DNA from: Ga0077555 sp050250755
Lineage (GTDB): Bacteria; Pseudomonadota; Alphaproteobacteria; Rhizobiales; Hyphomicrobiaceae
Assembly (NCBI GenBank): GCA_050250755.1
Contig: JBFWOB010000015.1
Coordinates: 48,917-112,916 of the forward strand
Reading direction: 5' to 3'
DNA: 64,000 nt
The position numbers were made by a program, and so were the translations under genes. The first letter of the stretch is position 1, and the number at the start of each line of letters is the position of its first letter. The notes beneath the pieces were generated by a model. It was given only the letters and a program-made list of their open reading frames with translations, searched no databases and was not told the DNA's origin. Shown piece by piece: positions 44,570-52,914 of this stretch.

Positions 44570-45051
44570 CCCGGCTCGAGCGTCAGGGCGGCAACGCCGA
44601 CCGCAAGGTTGAGTCCCTCCTGCGCGCCGACGGATAACGGTTGCAGCGCGATGGTTCGGCGGGAACCGCCAACCAGCGCTTTGGCGGAGAGCCCGACGCC
44701 AACGCTCGCTTCGCCGGACACACCCGCATAATTGCCCGCGAGTGCTCCGGGGCCGACGTCGTTGCGCGTGGGAGCGAGGACCGCCCACGCCATCACGCCT
44801 TGCGTCGTAGCGCCGAGATCGAGCCCGATCTTGTTGACGCGCCCATAGTACGGTTCTTTCCGCCCGGGGCCCTTGAACGTGCATTCGAGCCGCTTCGATG
44901 AGCCGATCACGAACCCGGCGCCGCCCGATACGGCGCAGTTAAGAACGCCGACCTCGACGCGCGTCTGTGCTGACGCTGCGCCTGAGCACAGACTTGTGGC
45001 GATGGCGGTGAGCAGTCCGAGTGCAACGTTCGCCTGAACGAGTTTCGACAT
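44566..45051 (-). CDS. DUF992 family secreted protein
   Basis: A 161-residue protein of the DUF992 family, common in Rhizobiales and of unknown function. Residues 1-28 form a clear signal peptide (LGLLTAIATSLCSGAASA), with cleavage before QTRVEVGVLNC. The mature part has two cysteines (VLNC and RLECTF), as in the family, and glycine-rich strands such as GVSGEASVGVGLSAKALVGG. It is convergent with the GST gene and overlaps its stop. Confidence 0.88.
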   Translation of the reverse strand: MSKLVQANVALGLLTAIATSLCSGAASAQTRVEVGVLNCAVSGGAGFVIGSSKRLECTFKGPGRKEPYYGRVNKIGLDLGATTQGVMAWAVLAPTRNDVGPGALAGNYAGVSGEASVGVGLSAKALVGGSRRTIALQPLSVGAQEGLNLAVGVAALTLEPG

Positions 45052-45228
45052 GGTTTCGAGGTCCCCCCGGAAATGGTCGCGGACTTTACCATGCCGAAAC
45101 CCGGTCGTGATGTTTCGCCGTCAAATGGCTGTGCAGGACCTATTCCATCCGGATAAGGTATTGAAGATAAGATGCTTCTCTATGGTTGGAAACAACCTGT
45201 GCGGGCCTGCAATGGGGAGTGGCGCATT

Positions 45229-45699
45229 ATGATCTCTGTTGCGATTGATGCTCGGAAGATGGCAGTTGCGGTGCTCCTGAGTGCGCTGTGGATCATCTCG
45301 GCCTTGCCCGCGCTCGCTCAGCCGTGCACATCAGATAGTCAGTGCTACGACTACGGCCAGACGCGGACGTATTGCTCCGGCAACACGCTCGTCATGAAGC
45401 AGAGTCGCTGCATCGGCCGATGTCAGTCCGTTGAGGTCTCCCGTATGGCGTGCCCAGGGCCGTGCGTTGCGGACCGCTGCGTTGGCGGAGCACTGGGCTC
45501 CTCCCCGCCGGGCGCTCCGGGCGGCGGCGGCATGGTGGCAGGCGTCTGCGGCAAGATCTGCACGTGCAAAGGCAAAAAGCTTACCTATGGGGTGGGATTC
45601 GCGCGAACCGCATCGCAGTGCCGCCGGCGTACTGTCGACTGCGTCTATGGGTGCACGTGTGATCCCGAGCCACGCTGCCTGAAACGTGGCGAGAGCTGA
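45229..45699 (+). CDS. Secreted 16-cysteine protein of unknown function
   Basis: I do not recognise the family. ATG 45229 follows GGGGAG by nine bases and gives 156 residues. Residues 1-33 are a signal peptide (VAVLLSALWIISALPALA) with cleavage before QPCTSDS. The mature part has 16 cysteines in two groups of eight, separated by a Gly/Pro-rich linker (SSPPGAPGGGG). The even number and export signal suggest up to eight disulfides in the periplasm or outside the cell. The first half resembles small disulfide-rich modules (CTSDSQC...YC...RC); the second has CGKICTCKGKKLTYG. It overlaps the possible 5' extension of the HDAC-like gene but no other gene. DsbB, at 52239, could support its folding. 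Confidence 0.75.
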   Translation: MISVAIDARKMAVAVLLSALWIISALPALAQPCTSDSQCYDYGQTRTYCSGNTLVMKQSRCIGRCQSVEVSRMACPGPCVADRCVGGALGSSPPGAPGGGGMVAGVCGKICTCKGKKLTYGVGFARTASQCRRRTVDCVYGCTCDPEPRCLKRGES

Positions 45700-45769
45700 C
45701 GATGCTGGTAATCTGCAGGTTGTGTGGACTGCAGCCCGAGCGGCAGGCGACAGCGGAGACGGCAAACGC

Positions 45770-46669
45770 GTGCGATTTTTCTTTCCCGATGTCGAAGAGC
45801 TACCGATCCCGCCCGGCCATCGCTTTCCCGCGATCAAGTACCGCTTGCTGCGCGAAGCGATCGAGCGGGAGGCGATCCTGCCGCTCGAATGTTTGACGCC
45901 ATCACCGCCCGCTGAGATTGCTGATCTGGAGAGGGCTCACGCATCTGCGTACATTGAGGCGGTCCTCGATGGAACGCTCGCGGCGGACACCATTCGACGC
46001 ATTGGCCTTCCTTGGAGCCCTGCGCTGGCACGCCGGTCACGGGCGACGGTGGGCGGATCGCTCGCCGCGGCCCGCGAGGCTTTGCGTCATGGCCTGTCGG
46101 GTCAACTCGCAGGAGGCACCCATCACGCCCATCGCGATTTCGGCTCTGGATTCTGCGTCTTCAATGATCTGGCGGTTGCCGCCCTGACGTTGCTCGAAGA
46201 GGGCGTGGCGCGCCGCATCGCTATCCTCGACGTGGACGTGCACCAGGGCGACGGCAACGCCGCGATCCTCGTCGGACAGCCGGGCATGATGGTCGTGAGC
46301 ATCCAGGGCGAACGGAATTTCCCGTTTCGGCGCGTACCGTCCGACGTGGATGTCGAGCTTCCGGACGGTACCGAGGATCGCGCTTATCTGCACGCGCTGG
46401 CTGATATTCTGCCAGCAATCGAAGCACATCGGCCCGACCTTGTGCTCTATCTGTCAGGCGTCGATCCGCTGAAAGAGGATCGCCTGGGCCGACTGTCGCT
46501 GACGCACGACGGCCTGGCGGAGCGGGACCGCATGGTCTTCGAGATGTGCCGCCGACGCGGCTTTCCCGTTTCGATCGCGATCGGTGGCGGCTATGCCGTG
46601 CCCATTGAGGCGAGCGTTGCCGCTTACGCCAATACGTTCCGTGTTGCCCGCGATGTTTTCGGCGCTTGA
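45770..46669 (+). CDS. Histone deacetylase-family amidohydrolase
   Basis: Bacterial HDAC-family enzymes are zinc amidohydrolases acting on acetylated polyamines, acetoin-related targets or proteins. GTG 45770 gives 299 residues starting VRFFFPDVEELPIPPGHRFP; the open frame upstream to 45686 overlaps the previous gene and has no homology. The catalytic His pair is GGTHHAH, zinc ligands are in LDVDVHQGDGN, and the third ligand Asp is in LSGVDPLKEDRLG. GGGY near the end carries the transition-state Tyr. Single gene, convergent with the SPFH gene. Confidence 0.88.
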   Translation: MRFFFPDVEELPIPPGHRFPAIKYRLLREAIEREAILPLECLTPSPPAEIADLERAHASAYIEAVLDGTLAADTIRRIGLPWSPALARRSRATVGGSLAAAREALRHGLSGQLAGGTHHAHRDFGSGFCVFNDLAVAALTLLEEGVARRIAILDVDVHQGDGNAAILVGQPGMMVVSIQGERNFPFRRVPSDVDVELPDGTEDRAYLHALADILPAIEAHRPDLVLYLSGVDPLKEDRLGRLSLTHDGLAERDRMVFEMCRRRGFPVSIAIGGGYAVPIEASVAAYANTFRVARDVFGA

Positions 46670-46723
46670 TGGCTTTGCGACACGAACCTGAGCTGTGGTT
46701 GCCGCATTAAATCAAACACAGAT

Positions 46724-47677
46724 CTACCGATTGACGTTTGGCGCCTGTGGCGCTGCCCGTGCGCCTTGCGGTCCGGCCCCTGCTGGTAGTTGCCACAGCA
46801 TGTTCACACCTTGCTCCCCACCCATGAACGTCGTGGGGAATGTTCCACCCCATTTCTCGATCTTCCTGTACTCGACGACGAGCGGATTGGCAGCGAGCGC
46901 CTGGCCGAGAATGCGAACCGCGTCGGCCTGGGCCTCACCCTGGACCTTGATCTCGTAGGCGCGTCCATCAGCACGCGCCTTGTCGGCGTCACGCTGCGCC
47001 ATGGCGGTTTGCGTGACTTGCGTCGTCGTCAGCTTCTGGCGCTCGAGGACGAATTTTTCCGTCTCGGCCTGCTCGCGAGCCACCTGCTTGTCGCGAATGG
47101 CCTTTGTGTACTCGGGCGGGAAGCCGATGTTGACGATGTAGAAGCCGGTGATCTGGATGTCGTCCGGCATGCGCGCTGCGAATGCCTGCTGCGAGCGATC
47201 CCGGTACTCCGTACGCTTGCGAAGCAGATCGTTGACTGTGTAGCCGCTGGCAACGCCTTTCACCGCATCGTTGAGGCGCGGCAGGATGATCCGATCCTCG
47301 AACTGGGAGAGTGAGCCGAACTGGATATAGAGGTCCTTCACGTTGTTCCGCTTGACCAGCCAGTTGACCGTCACTTCGATCGGCAACTCGAGCGGATCCT
47401 GCGAGGCAGCCGAGAGGACTTTGGAGTAGGCGCGCTCGCGGACTTCCATCTCTTCGACCGTATCGGCGTAGGGAATTTTCACATGCAACCCAGGATCGAC
47501 CACATCGACCACGTTGCCGAAGCGCTTCACGATGCCGACGTGACCTGCGTCGATGCGATAAACACCCATCCAGATGATCGAAAGAACGACGAGCGCAATG
47601 AACCCGAGTGCTCCGGCGCCGATGCCGAGCACAGGCAAGCGGGGCGCGGGCGTCGGCGGCGTGCCTTGCGTCTTCAT
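46724..47677 (-). CDS. SPFH/band 7 (prohibitin-type) membrane protein
   Basis: A 317-residue protein with one N-terminal membrane segment (GFIALVVLSIIWMGVY, residues about 29-44) and a band 7 domain: HVGIVKRFGNVVDVVDPGLHVKIPYADT, then NDAVKGVASGYTVNDLL. A long coiled coil follows (EQAETEKFVLERQKLTT to EAQADAVRILGQAL). The end is proline/glutamine-rich. Such proteins form membrane-bound cages or scaffolds, as HflK/C and prohibitins do. GGAG precedes the ATG. No HflK partner or FtsH is nearby. Confidence 0.9.
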   Translation of the reverse strand: MKTQGTPPTPAPRLPVLGIGAGALGFIALVVLSIIWMGVYRIDAGHVGIVKRFGNVVDVVDPGLHVKIPYADTVEEMEVRERAYSKVLSAASQDPLELPIEVTVNWLVKRNNVKDLYIQFGSLSQFEDRIILPRLNDAVKGVASGYTVNDLLRKRTEYRDRSQQAFAARMPDDIQITGFYIVNIGFPPEYTKAIRDKQVAREQAETEKFVLERQKLTTTQVTQTAMAQRDADKARADGRAYEIKVQGEAQADAVRILGQALAANPLVVEYRKIEKWGGTFPTTFMGGEQGVNMLWQLPAGAGPQGARAAPQAPNVNR

Positions 47678-47812
47678 TTGTCTGTCTCCGCGTTGTCAAA
47701 CGACCTGGGGCAGGTCGAGGCGTTTGCGTGCCCGCCGGTTATAGTTAACCAGGATGCTATCAATCGAAAGTGACGATTTGATTTATTCTGATCGATCAGA
47801 CGGTTGTGTTTG

Positions 47813-48340
47813 CTATTCTTGCCGCCCGTTGGGTCTCGATCTCGATCCATTGACCGGCCGTTCGTCGAGCCGCTCGAACTCGCCCTCGATGACCGGTCCA
47901 TCGCTGCCGGCGCCCGGTGGCCGGTCCGGGCTATGCGGGTGCGGACGCTCATCTTCGTCGAATCGCCCGCGTTGTGTCTTGACGGTGCCAACGACGATCG
48001 CGTTGCGCAGGGCGATGTGGGCGAGCACCTGCCGAACAGGCGGGATCAGCAACATGAGGCCTATGGCGTCCGCGATGAGCCCCGGAGTTATCAACAGGAT
48101 TGCCGCGACCACGACCATGGCACTGTCGAGCATGGCGCCGACCGGCGGTTCGCCACGTGCCAGTGCCTCGCGAACCTTCATTGCCGAAGACAGCCCGCTG
48201 CGCCCCAGAATGGCGCTACCCAGGACGAAAGTTGCGATCACTACCCCTAGCACCGGCCAGAATCCCACCCACTGACCGGCCTTGATCAGAACAGCAATCT
48301 CGATAAGAGGGAGTGCAATGAGAATGATGAGGCCGATCAT
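47813..48340 (-). CDS. fxsA: FxsA family membrane protein
   Basis: FxsA is a small inner-membrane protein; the E. coli version relieves phage T7 exclusion by the F plasmid. The 175-residue protein has the family pattern: hydrophobic start LIILIALPLIEIAVLI with the conserved Glu, GxxxxG-type WVGFWPVLGVV, and the LLITPGLIADAIGLMLLIPPVR segment. The C-terminal 50 residues are polar. It is divergent from timA across 271 bp, the arrangement typical of Rhizobiales. Confidence 0.93.
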   Translation of the reverse strand: MIGLIILIALPLIEIAVLIKAGQWVGFWPVLGVVIATFVLGSAILGRSGLSSAMKVREALARGEPPVGAMLDSAMVVVAAILLITPGLIADAIGLMLLIPPVRQVLAHIALRNAIVVGTVKTQRGRFDEDERPHPHSPDRPPGAGSDGPVIEGEFERLDERPVNGSRSRPNGRQE

Positions 48341-48611
48341 CGTGTTGCTTTCAGTGTGTGGTTACCGGTCCTCGCCTGCTCGGTACCGCGCAGTTCGCTT
48401 GCCGCGCTTGGCTTCATCGCTCCGATCGCCTAGATTTGGGTGCGCTGGCCGGGTCGTCGAAGGGTAGGTAGCGAACGCGCGGGCGCTCTAGAGGTGGGTG
48501 CGGCGTCTACGAGCGTCGCATACATCTGGAGCTTCCCTACTGCGCCCAATATATCTGGGATGGCGATCATGGGTTGCCTCGCGACCCTTTGCTTGGAAAG
48601 CACCATAGAGC

Positions 48612-49349
48612 ATGGACGGCCAAATCGACATCTTCACGCTGCTTTTCCTCGTCCTGGCGGTGATCATTGTGTTGCGCTTGCGCAGCGTCCTCGGCCGTAA
48701 GAGCAGTGAGGATGATGCGCGAGTCGAGCGCTATAAGGCCGAGCAGCGCGCGCGTGCCGCCTCCGCTCAGGGGCAGGACAAAGTGGTGACATTGCCGCGG
48801 CGTGACCGCCCTGAAACACCTGCCGAGACGCAGGCGGGAGCCACGGCAGCGGCTGACATCGAGGAGAAGGTGCGTACCATCGCCTCGGGCAACGAGCCGT
48901 TGGCCGATGGGCTGATCGCGGTTGCGCGCTCCGACAATAGTTTCGACCCCGAGCATTTCCTGGTCGGCGCGCGGCAAGCGTACGAAATGATCGTTACGGC
49001 CTTTGCCGAGGGCAATCGAAAAACACTTCGGAATTTGCTCAGCAAGGAAGTTTTCGAAGGTTTTTCTGCTGCGCTGACGGAGCGAGAGGCGCGTGGCGAG
49101 CAGATCGATCAGAGCTTCGTCGGTATCAATAAAGCCGAAATCGTCGAAGCGGAACTCAAGGGCAACACGGCGCACGTCACGGTTCGGTTCGCGAGCGAGC
49201 TGATCTCTGCGACGCGTGATAAGGGCGGCACCGTTATCACCGGCGATCCGAAGCGCATAAAGGAGGTCATCGATATTTGGACCTTCGCGCGGGAGGTCAA
49301 TTCGCGAGATCCGAACTGGAGGCTCGTCGCGACTCAGGCGCCGAATTAA
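48612..49349 (+). CDS. Tim44-like domain protein (TimA)
   Basis: Related to mitochondrial Tim44; in alphaproteobacteria called TimA and tied to the inner membrane. The 245-residue protein has an N-terminal membrane helix (DIFTLLFLVLAVIIVLRL), a charged linker (residues 30-85) and the Tim44-like domain (FDPEHFLVGARQAYEMIVTAFAEGNRKTLRNLLSKEVFEGF onward). WTFAREVNSRDPNWRLVAT is the typical end. Followed by mltA and smr as in other Rhizobiales. Its exact role is not known from sequence. Confidence 0.92.
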   Translation: MDGQIDIFTLLFLVLAVIIVLRLRSVLGRKSSEDDARVERYKAEQRARAASAQGQDKVVTLPRRDRPETPAETQAGATAAADIEEKVRTIASGNEPLADGLIAVARSDNSFDPEHFLVGARQAYEMIVTAFAEGNRKTLRNLLSKEVFEGFSAALTEREARGEQIDQSFVGINKAEIVEAELKGNTAHVTVRFASELISATRDKGGTVITGDPKRIKEVIDIWTFAREVNSRDPNWRLVATQAPN

Positions 49350-49472
49350 GCGCAGCCAGCGCGTGAGCGGTGGAGCGGAATGGGAGCTGTCGCAGGGAGC
49401 GTTCGGAGACTTAATCGCTGGTTGGCGCGACGTGTGGGACGGCGTGTCCAATCGTAGGGCTATCAACGATCG

Positions 49473-50906
49473 TTGGAGTTCGTATTGGGGGAAATCGGAG
49501 CGGTCCGCCTTGATGGACAGCGCATTGCGTGTGCGGCGCTTTGCGTCTGTGTTTCCATGTACCTCGCTCCGGCAGCGAATGCCGAGGCGCGCCGCCCCGC
49601 GACGATCGGAGGCTGGACGGTGCAAACGATCCCGTCCGCCACGGGGTCTGTTGAAGTGCCGAAGCGCCCCTCGGCACCGGTACCACCGCCAAAGGCGGTA
49701 TCCCATGACTTGGAGAAATCAGGCGTGCGCTCGAAACGCGGGAATGAAGCCAAGCGGGCTCCCGGCGCTGGGGTTTCGCGCACGAAGGCCGCCGGGGTGA
49801 CGTTCGAGCCGATATCATTCCACGACTTGCCGGGATGGGCGGAGGACGATCACTTGGCAGCGCTCAAGGCCTTTCAGGCCTCCTGTCCACAGGTCATCGC
49901 CGGCAAGGCCGGGAGATCGACGGGCAAGGGGGCGGCCGAACTCGTCGCGGCCTGTACCACCGCGATGGCTCTACCTTCGAAAATGACCCGTGCAGCGGCC
50001 CGGACATTCTTCGAGTCGCAGTTTCAGCCGAATCGGGTCGTGCATGCCGGCGCGGATGGGCTCATGACCGGGTATTATGAGCCCGTTCTCGACGGCTCGC
50101 GCACTCGTCGGGCCCAGTTCCAGACGCCTCTATTCAAGCGGCCCGCTGATCTGGTCACCATCGTCCCCGAGACGCGGAGCGCAGCACACGGCAAGTTGAC
50201 ACATGGCAGGCGCACGTCTGCCGGTCTCGTACCGTTTGCGACCCGCGGCGAGATCGAGGCAGGTGCCCTCTCGGGGCAGAACCTCGAGTTGCTTTACCTC
50301 GCCAGTCCTGTTGATGTTTATTTTCTGCAGATTCAGGGCTCTGCACGCATTCGGTTGAGCGACGGCACTTTCGTCCGTGTTCAGTATGACGGTAAGAATG
50401 GCCATCCCTATACGTCGATTGGGCGCTATCTCATCGACAAAGGCCTGTTGGCGGCCGACAAGATGTCGATGGGTGCGCTTGGGCAGTGGCTCAAGGCAGA
50501 TGTTGCCCGCGCCAGAGAAGTGATGAACCAGAACGCCTCCTATGTTTTCTTTCGCGAGATGCCGGCGGACGCGGTTGGACCTCATGGCGCGTTTGATGTC
50601 GCGCTGATTGCCGGGCGTTCCCTGGCGATTGATCCGGGCTTTCATCGCCTTGGCAGCCTAATCTACGTGAGCGCGCCATCGCTGACGCCGAAGGGGCATT
50701 CCCGTGCTTTCAATCATCTGATGGTCGCGCACGATGTCGGTGGGGCGATCAAGGGGCCGGAAAGGGCGGACATCTACTTCGGTACGGGTGAGAAAGCCGA
50801 AAGCCAGGCTAGCGGAATCCGCCACCGCGGCCATCTCATCGCCCTCGTCCCGCATGTCGCGCGCTTCGAGCCAGTCGCCGAGCAGCAGGCACCCGCAAAG
50901 CGATGA
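49473..50906 (+). CDS. mltA: Membrane-bound lytic murein transglycosylase A
   Basis: MltA cleaves peptidoglycan glycan strands to 1,6-anhydro products. From TTG 49473 it is 477 residues; a TTG at 49485 six bases after GGAG is an equally good start. A signal-peptide-like stretch (IACAALCVCVSMYLAPAANA) precedes a Pro/Lys-rich linker. The MltA barrel domain starts near YEPVLDGSRTRRAQF and continues with YFLQIQGSARIRL. The 3D domain at the end has LMVAHDVGGAIKGPERADIYFGTG with catalytic Asp residues. No lipobox Cys is clear. It overlaps smr by four bases (ATGA). Confidence 0.93.
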   Translation: MEFVLGEIGAVRLDGQRIACAALCVCVSMYLAPAANAEARRPATIGGWTVQTIPSATGSVEVPKRPSAPVPPPKAVSHDLEKSGVRSKRGNEAKRAPGAGVSRTKAAGVTFEPISFHDLPGWAEDDHLAALKAFQASCPQVIAGKAGRSTGKGAAELVAACTTAMALPSKMTRAAARTFFESQFQPNRVVHAGADGLMTGYYEPVLDGSRTRRAQFQTPLFKRPADLVTIVPETRSAAHGKLTHGRRTSAGLVPFATRGEIEAGALSGQNLELLYLASPVDVYFLQIQGSARIRLSDGTFVRVQYDGKNGHPYTSIGRYLIDKGLLAADKMSMGALGQWLKADVARAREVMNQNASYVFFREMPADAVGPHGAFDVALIAGRSLAIDPGFHRLGSLIYVSAPSLTPKGHSRAFNHLMVAHDVGGAIKGPERADIYFGTGEKAESQASGIRHRGHLIALVPHVARFEPVAEQQAPAKR

Positions 50907-51568
50907 GCACCGCGGGAGGGAGCAAGCCGCCGAAGCGAACGGCGCGATCGCCCCTCAGCACCGAAGATCATTCGTTATGGAAACATGTCGCAGCGTCCAT
51001 CGACAAGCGCCGCCAAGGTAAGCCGAGGGTGCCGGACGTCGAGTTGCCTCCCGAGCCGTCGATGGCGCCGCTGCATGAGAGTCGGCCATCAAAGCCTGCA
51101 CGCACCGCGAAGGCCGCCTCGCCCTCTGCGGTGTCTGCTCGTCGCAATGCGCCGCCGGCACCAAAGTCACCACCGCCTGCGGCCGCTCCGAAGACATCCG
51201 TCATTCCCGGTGTGGAGCGGCGTAAGGTCCGGCGCATCGCGGCGGGCACGATCGAGATCGAGGATCGACTCGACCTGCATGGAATGACGCAATCTGCAGC
51301 GCATCGGCGCCTGATCGGCTTTCTTCAGAACTCTGCGGCTCATGGCCTGCGAACCGTGTTGGTCATCACCGGCAAGGGGGTGAGCCGGCACGCGTCCCCT
51401 CGCGATGCCTATTGGGACACCGATGAGGTTGGCGTCCTGCGCCGCGTCGTCCCGCGCTGGTTGGCTGAGCCGCCATTGCGCGCGCTGGTCATTGCGTCTC
51501 AGCCCGCCGCGCCGCGCCACGGCGGAGATGGCGCTATTTACGTGCTTTTACGACGCCAGCGACGATGA
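50903..51568 (+). CDS. Smr/MutS2-type domain protein
   Basis: A 221-residue protein with a C-terminal Smr domain: DRLDLHGMTQSAAHRRLIGFL (the conserved LDLHG), then VLVITGKGVSR and the closing GAIYVLLRR. Smr domains are DNA or RNA nicking nucleases. The first 110 residues are Pro/Ala/Ser-rich and look disordered. ATG overlaps the mltA stop (ATGA), so translation is coupled, the arrangement seen in many Rhizobiales. Confidence 0.93.
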   Translation: MSTAGGSKPPKRTARSPLSTEDHSLWKHVAASIDKRRQGKPRVPDVELPPEPSMAPLHESRPSKPARTAKAASPSAVSARRNAPPAPKSPPPAAAPKTSVIPGVERRKVRRIAAGTIEIEDRLDLHGMTQSAAHRRLIGFLQNSAAHGLRTVLVITGKGVSRHASPRDAYWDTDEVGVLRRVVPRWLAEPPLRALVIASQPAAPRHGGDGAIYVLLRRQRR

Positions 51569-51640
51569 GACGACCTTGCCGTGAACCCTGGTGTCTCTGC
51601 CTCATGGACAGCGATCAACGCATACCCTAATGAGCCGCCT

Positions 51641-52222
51641 ATGATACGAAAAGCCTATGATTGGATGCTGTCGATGGCGGCGCACCGGCGCGCTCCAGAG
51701 GCGCTTGCGGCTGTCTCCTTCGCAGAGAGCTCGTTCTTCCCGATCCCGCCCGATGTGATGCTGATACCCATGATCTTGGCGAACCGCGCCAAGGCTTGGT
51801 TTTATGCGGGCCTTTGCACCGTGTCTTCGGTCATTGGTGGGATGGCAGGGTACGCGATCGGCTACCTCCTGCTCGAATACATCGGTCAGCCAATCCTGGC
51901 CTTCTATGGCCAGGCAGGGCGGTTCGACGAGGTCGCGCGCTGGTTCAACGAGTGGGGCGCGTGGATTCTGATCGCCAAAGGCTGGACACCCTTCCCCTAC
52001 AAGGTCCTGACGATTTTGGCCGGCGCGGCACATATGAACTTTCTCTCGTTCATCGCGGCGAGCATCGTCGCCCGTGCCATGCGTTTCTACCTTGTAGCCG
52101 GCCTGCTCTACTGGTTCGGTGACCCGATCCGTCAATTCATCGAAGAGCGGCTGACGATGGTCACGACGGCGTTCGTGATCGTTCTGGTGGGTGGGTTCGT
52201 GGCACTCCGGTATGTTTTCTGA
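51641..52222 (+). CDS. DedA/YqaA family membrane protein (VTT domain)
   Basis: A 193-residue polytopic protein of the SNARE-associated/VTT family, whose members act in lipid flipping and membrane homeostasis. ATG 51641 (MIRKAYDWMLSMAAH) is preferred over GTG 51581, whose extra 20 residues lack homology. FAESSFFPIPPDVMLIPMILAN is the family entry motif. GWTPFPYKVLTILAGAAHM is the second re-entrant signature. Four to five membrane helices. Its end lies just before dsbB. Confidence 0.92.
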   Translation: MIRKAYDWMLSMAAHRRAPEALAAVSFAESSFFPIPPDVMLIPMILANRAKAWFYAGLCTVSSVIGGMAGYAIGYLLLEYIGQPILAFYGQAGRFDEVARWFNEWGAWILIAKGWTPFPYKVLTILAGAAHMNFLSFIAASIVARAMRFYLVAGLLYWFGDPIRQFIEERLTMVTTAFVIVLVGGFVALRYVF

Positions 52223-52238
52223 AGCCAGTGGAGGGTCG

Positions 52239-52766
52239 ATGTCTCGCGTTTCGCCTTCTGAGAGAGACCCGGCCTATCGCGCCGGCGGGTTCGCATTGTC
52301 CCTAGCGGTTGCGGCCATTCTTGCGGCCTTGGCGGCGCAGCACATCTGGGGGCTGGAGCCGTGTCCTCTGTGCCTGCAGCAGCGCTATGCCTACTACGCT
52401 GGCATTCCCATACTGTTTATCGCTCTGGTGCTGGTCGCGGCAGAGTACCCGCGCTTGGCATCGTTGTTGTTCGCTGTCGTAGCCCTGGCGTTTTTAGCGA
52501 ACGCCGCTCTTGCGGGCTATCACGCGGGGGTCGAGTGGAAATTCTGGCCCGGCCCGGATACCTGCTCGCAAACTCCGGGTGCTCTGCAACCGCTCGGCGG
52601 CGGCTCACTCTTGAACGACTTGAGCAAAACTCGCGTCATTCGCTGTGACGAGGCGTCATGGCGCCTCTTCGGACTTTCCTTTGCCGGTTGGAATGTGATC
52701 AATTCGCTCATTATTTGCGTCGCTACATTGCAGGCGGCGCTCGCGGCGGCTCCCAGAATCCGCTGA
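52239..52766 (+). CDS. dsbB: Disulfide bond formation protein B
   Basis: DsbB reoxidises DsbA and passes electrons to quinone. ATG 52239 follows GGAGG and gives 175 residues with four membrane helices. The first redox pair is in EPCPLCLQQR (CXXC), the second in the periplasmic loop (DTCSQTPG and IRCDEASWR). The end AGWNVINSLI is typical of the alphaproteobacterial form. No dsbA gene is in the window. Confidence 0.93.
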   Translation: MSRVSPSERDPAYRAGGFALSLAVAAILAALAAQHIWGLEPCPLCLQQRYAYYAGIPILFIALVLVAAEYPRLASLLFAVVALAFLANAALAGYHAGVEWKFWPGPDTCSQTPGALQPLGGGSLLNDLSKTRVIRCDEASWRLFGLSFAGWNVINSLIICVATLQAALAAAPRIR

Positions 52767-52773
52767 ACCAAAC

Positions 52774-52893
52774 TTATCCACAGCTATCGCCAAGCCCCTG
52801 AGATTGCCCCTGCAGGCGCTGAAATGCCCTGAATCAGGCGCGGTTTCTGTGTTCATATGAACGAACGTCAAGCGAAATACCGGATTCAAATCC
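52774..52893. promoter_or_regulatory. DnaA box and three palindromes upstream of the orphan region
   Basis: A perfect DnaA box TTATCCACA (52774-52782) lies just after dsbB. It is followed by the palindromes CCTGAATCAGG (52828-52838, containing a GANTC methylation site), GTTCATATGAAC (52851-52862, perfect) and GGATTCAAATCC (52882-52893). Together they suggest a regulated promoter or a protein-binding region. One DnaA box is not enough for an origin. Confidence 0.4.
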
Positions 52894-52914
52894 TGAATTC
52901 GTCATGGTGTCGCC

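Noticed and set aside
45686..45769. Longer HDAC-like protein starting inside the cysteine-rich gene
   Set aside because: The extra residues have no HDAC homology and would overlap the upstream gene.
52774..52782. Replication origin at the DnaA box
   Set aside because: A single DnaA box with no dnaA, gidA, parA or hemE neighbour and no box cluster.
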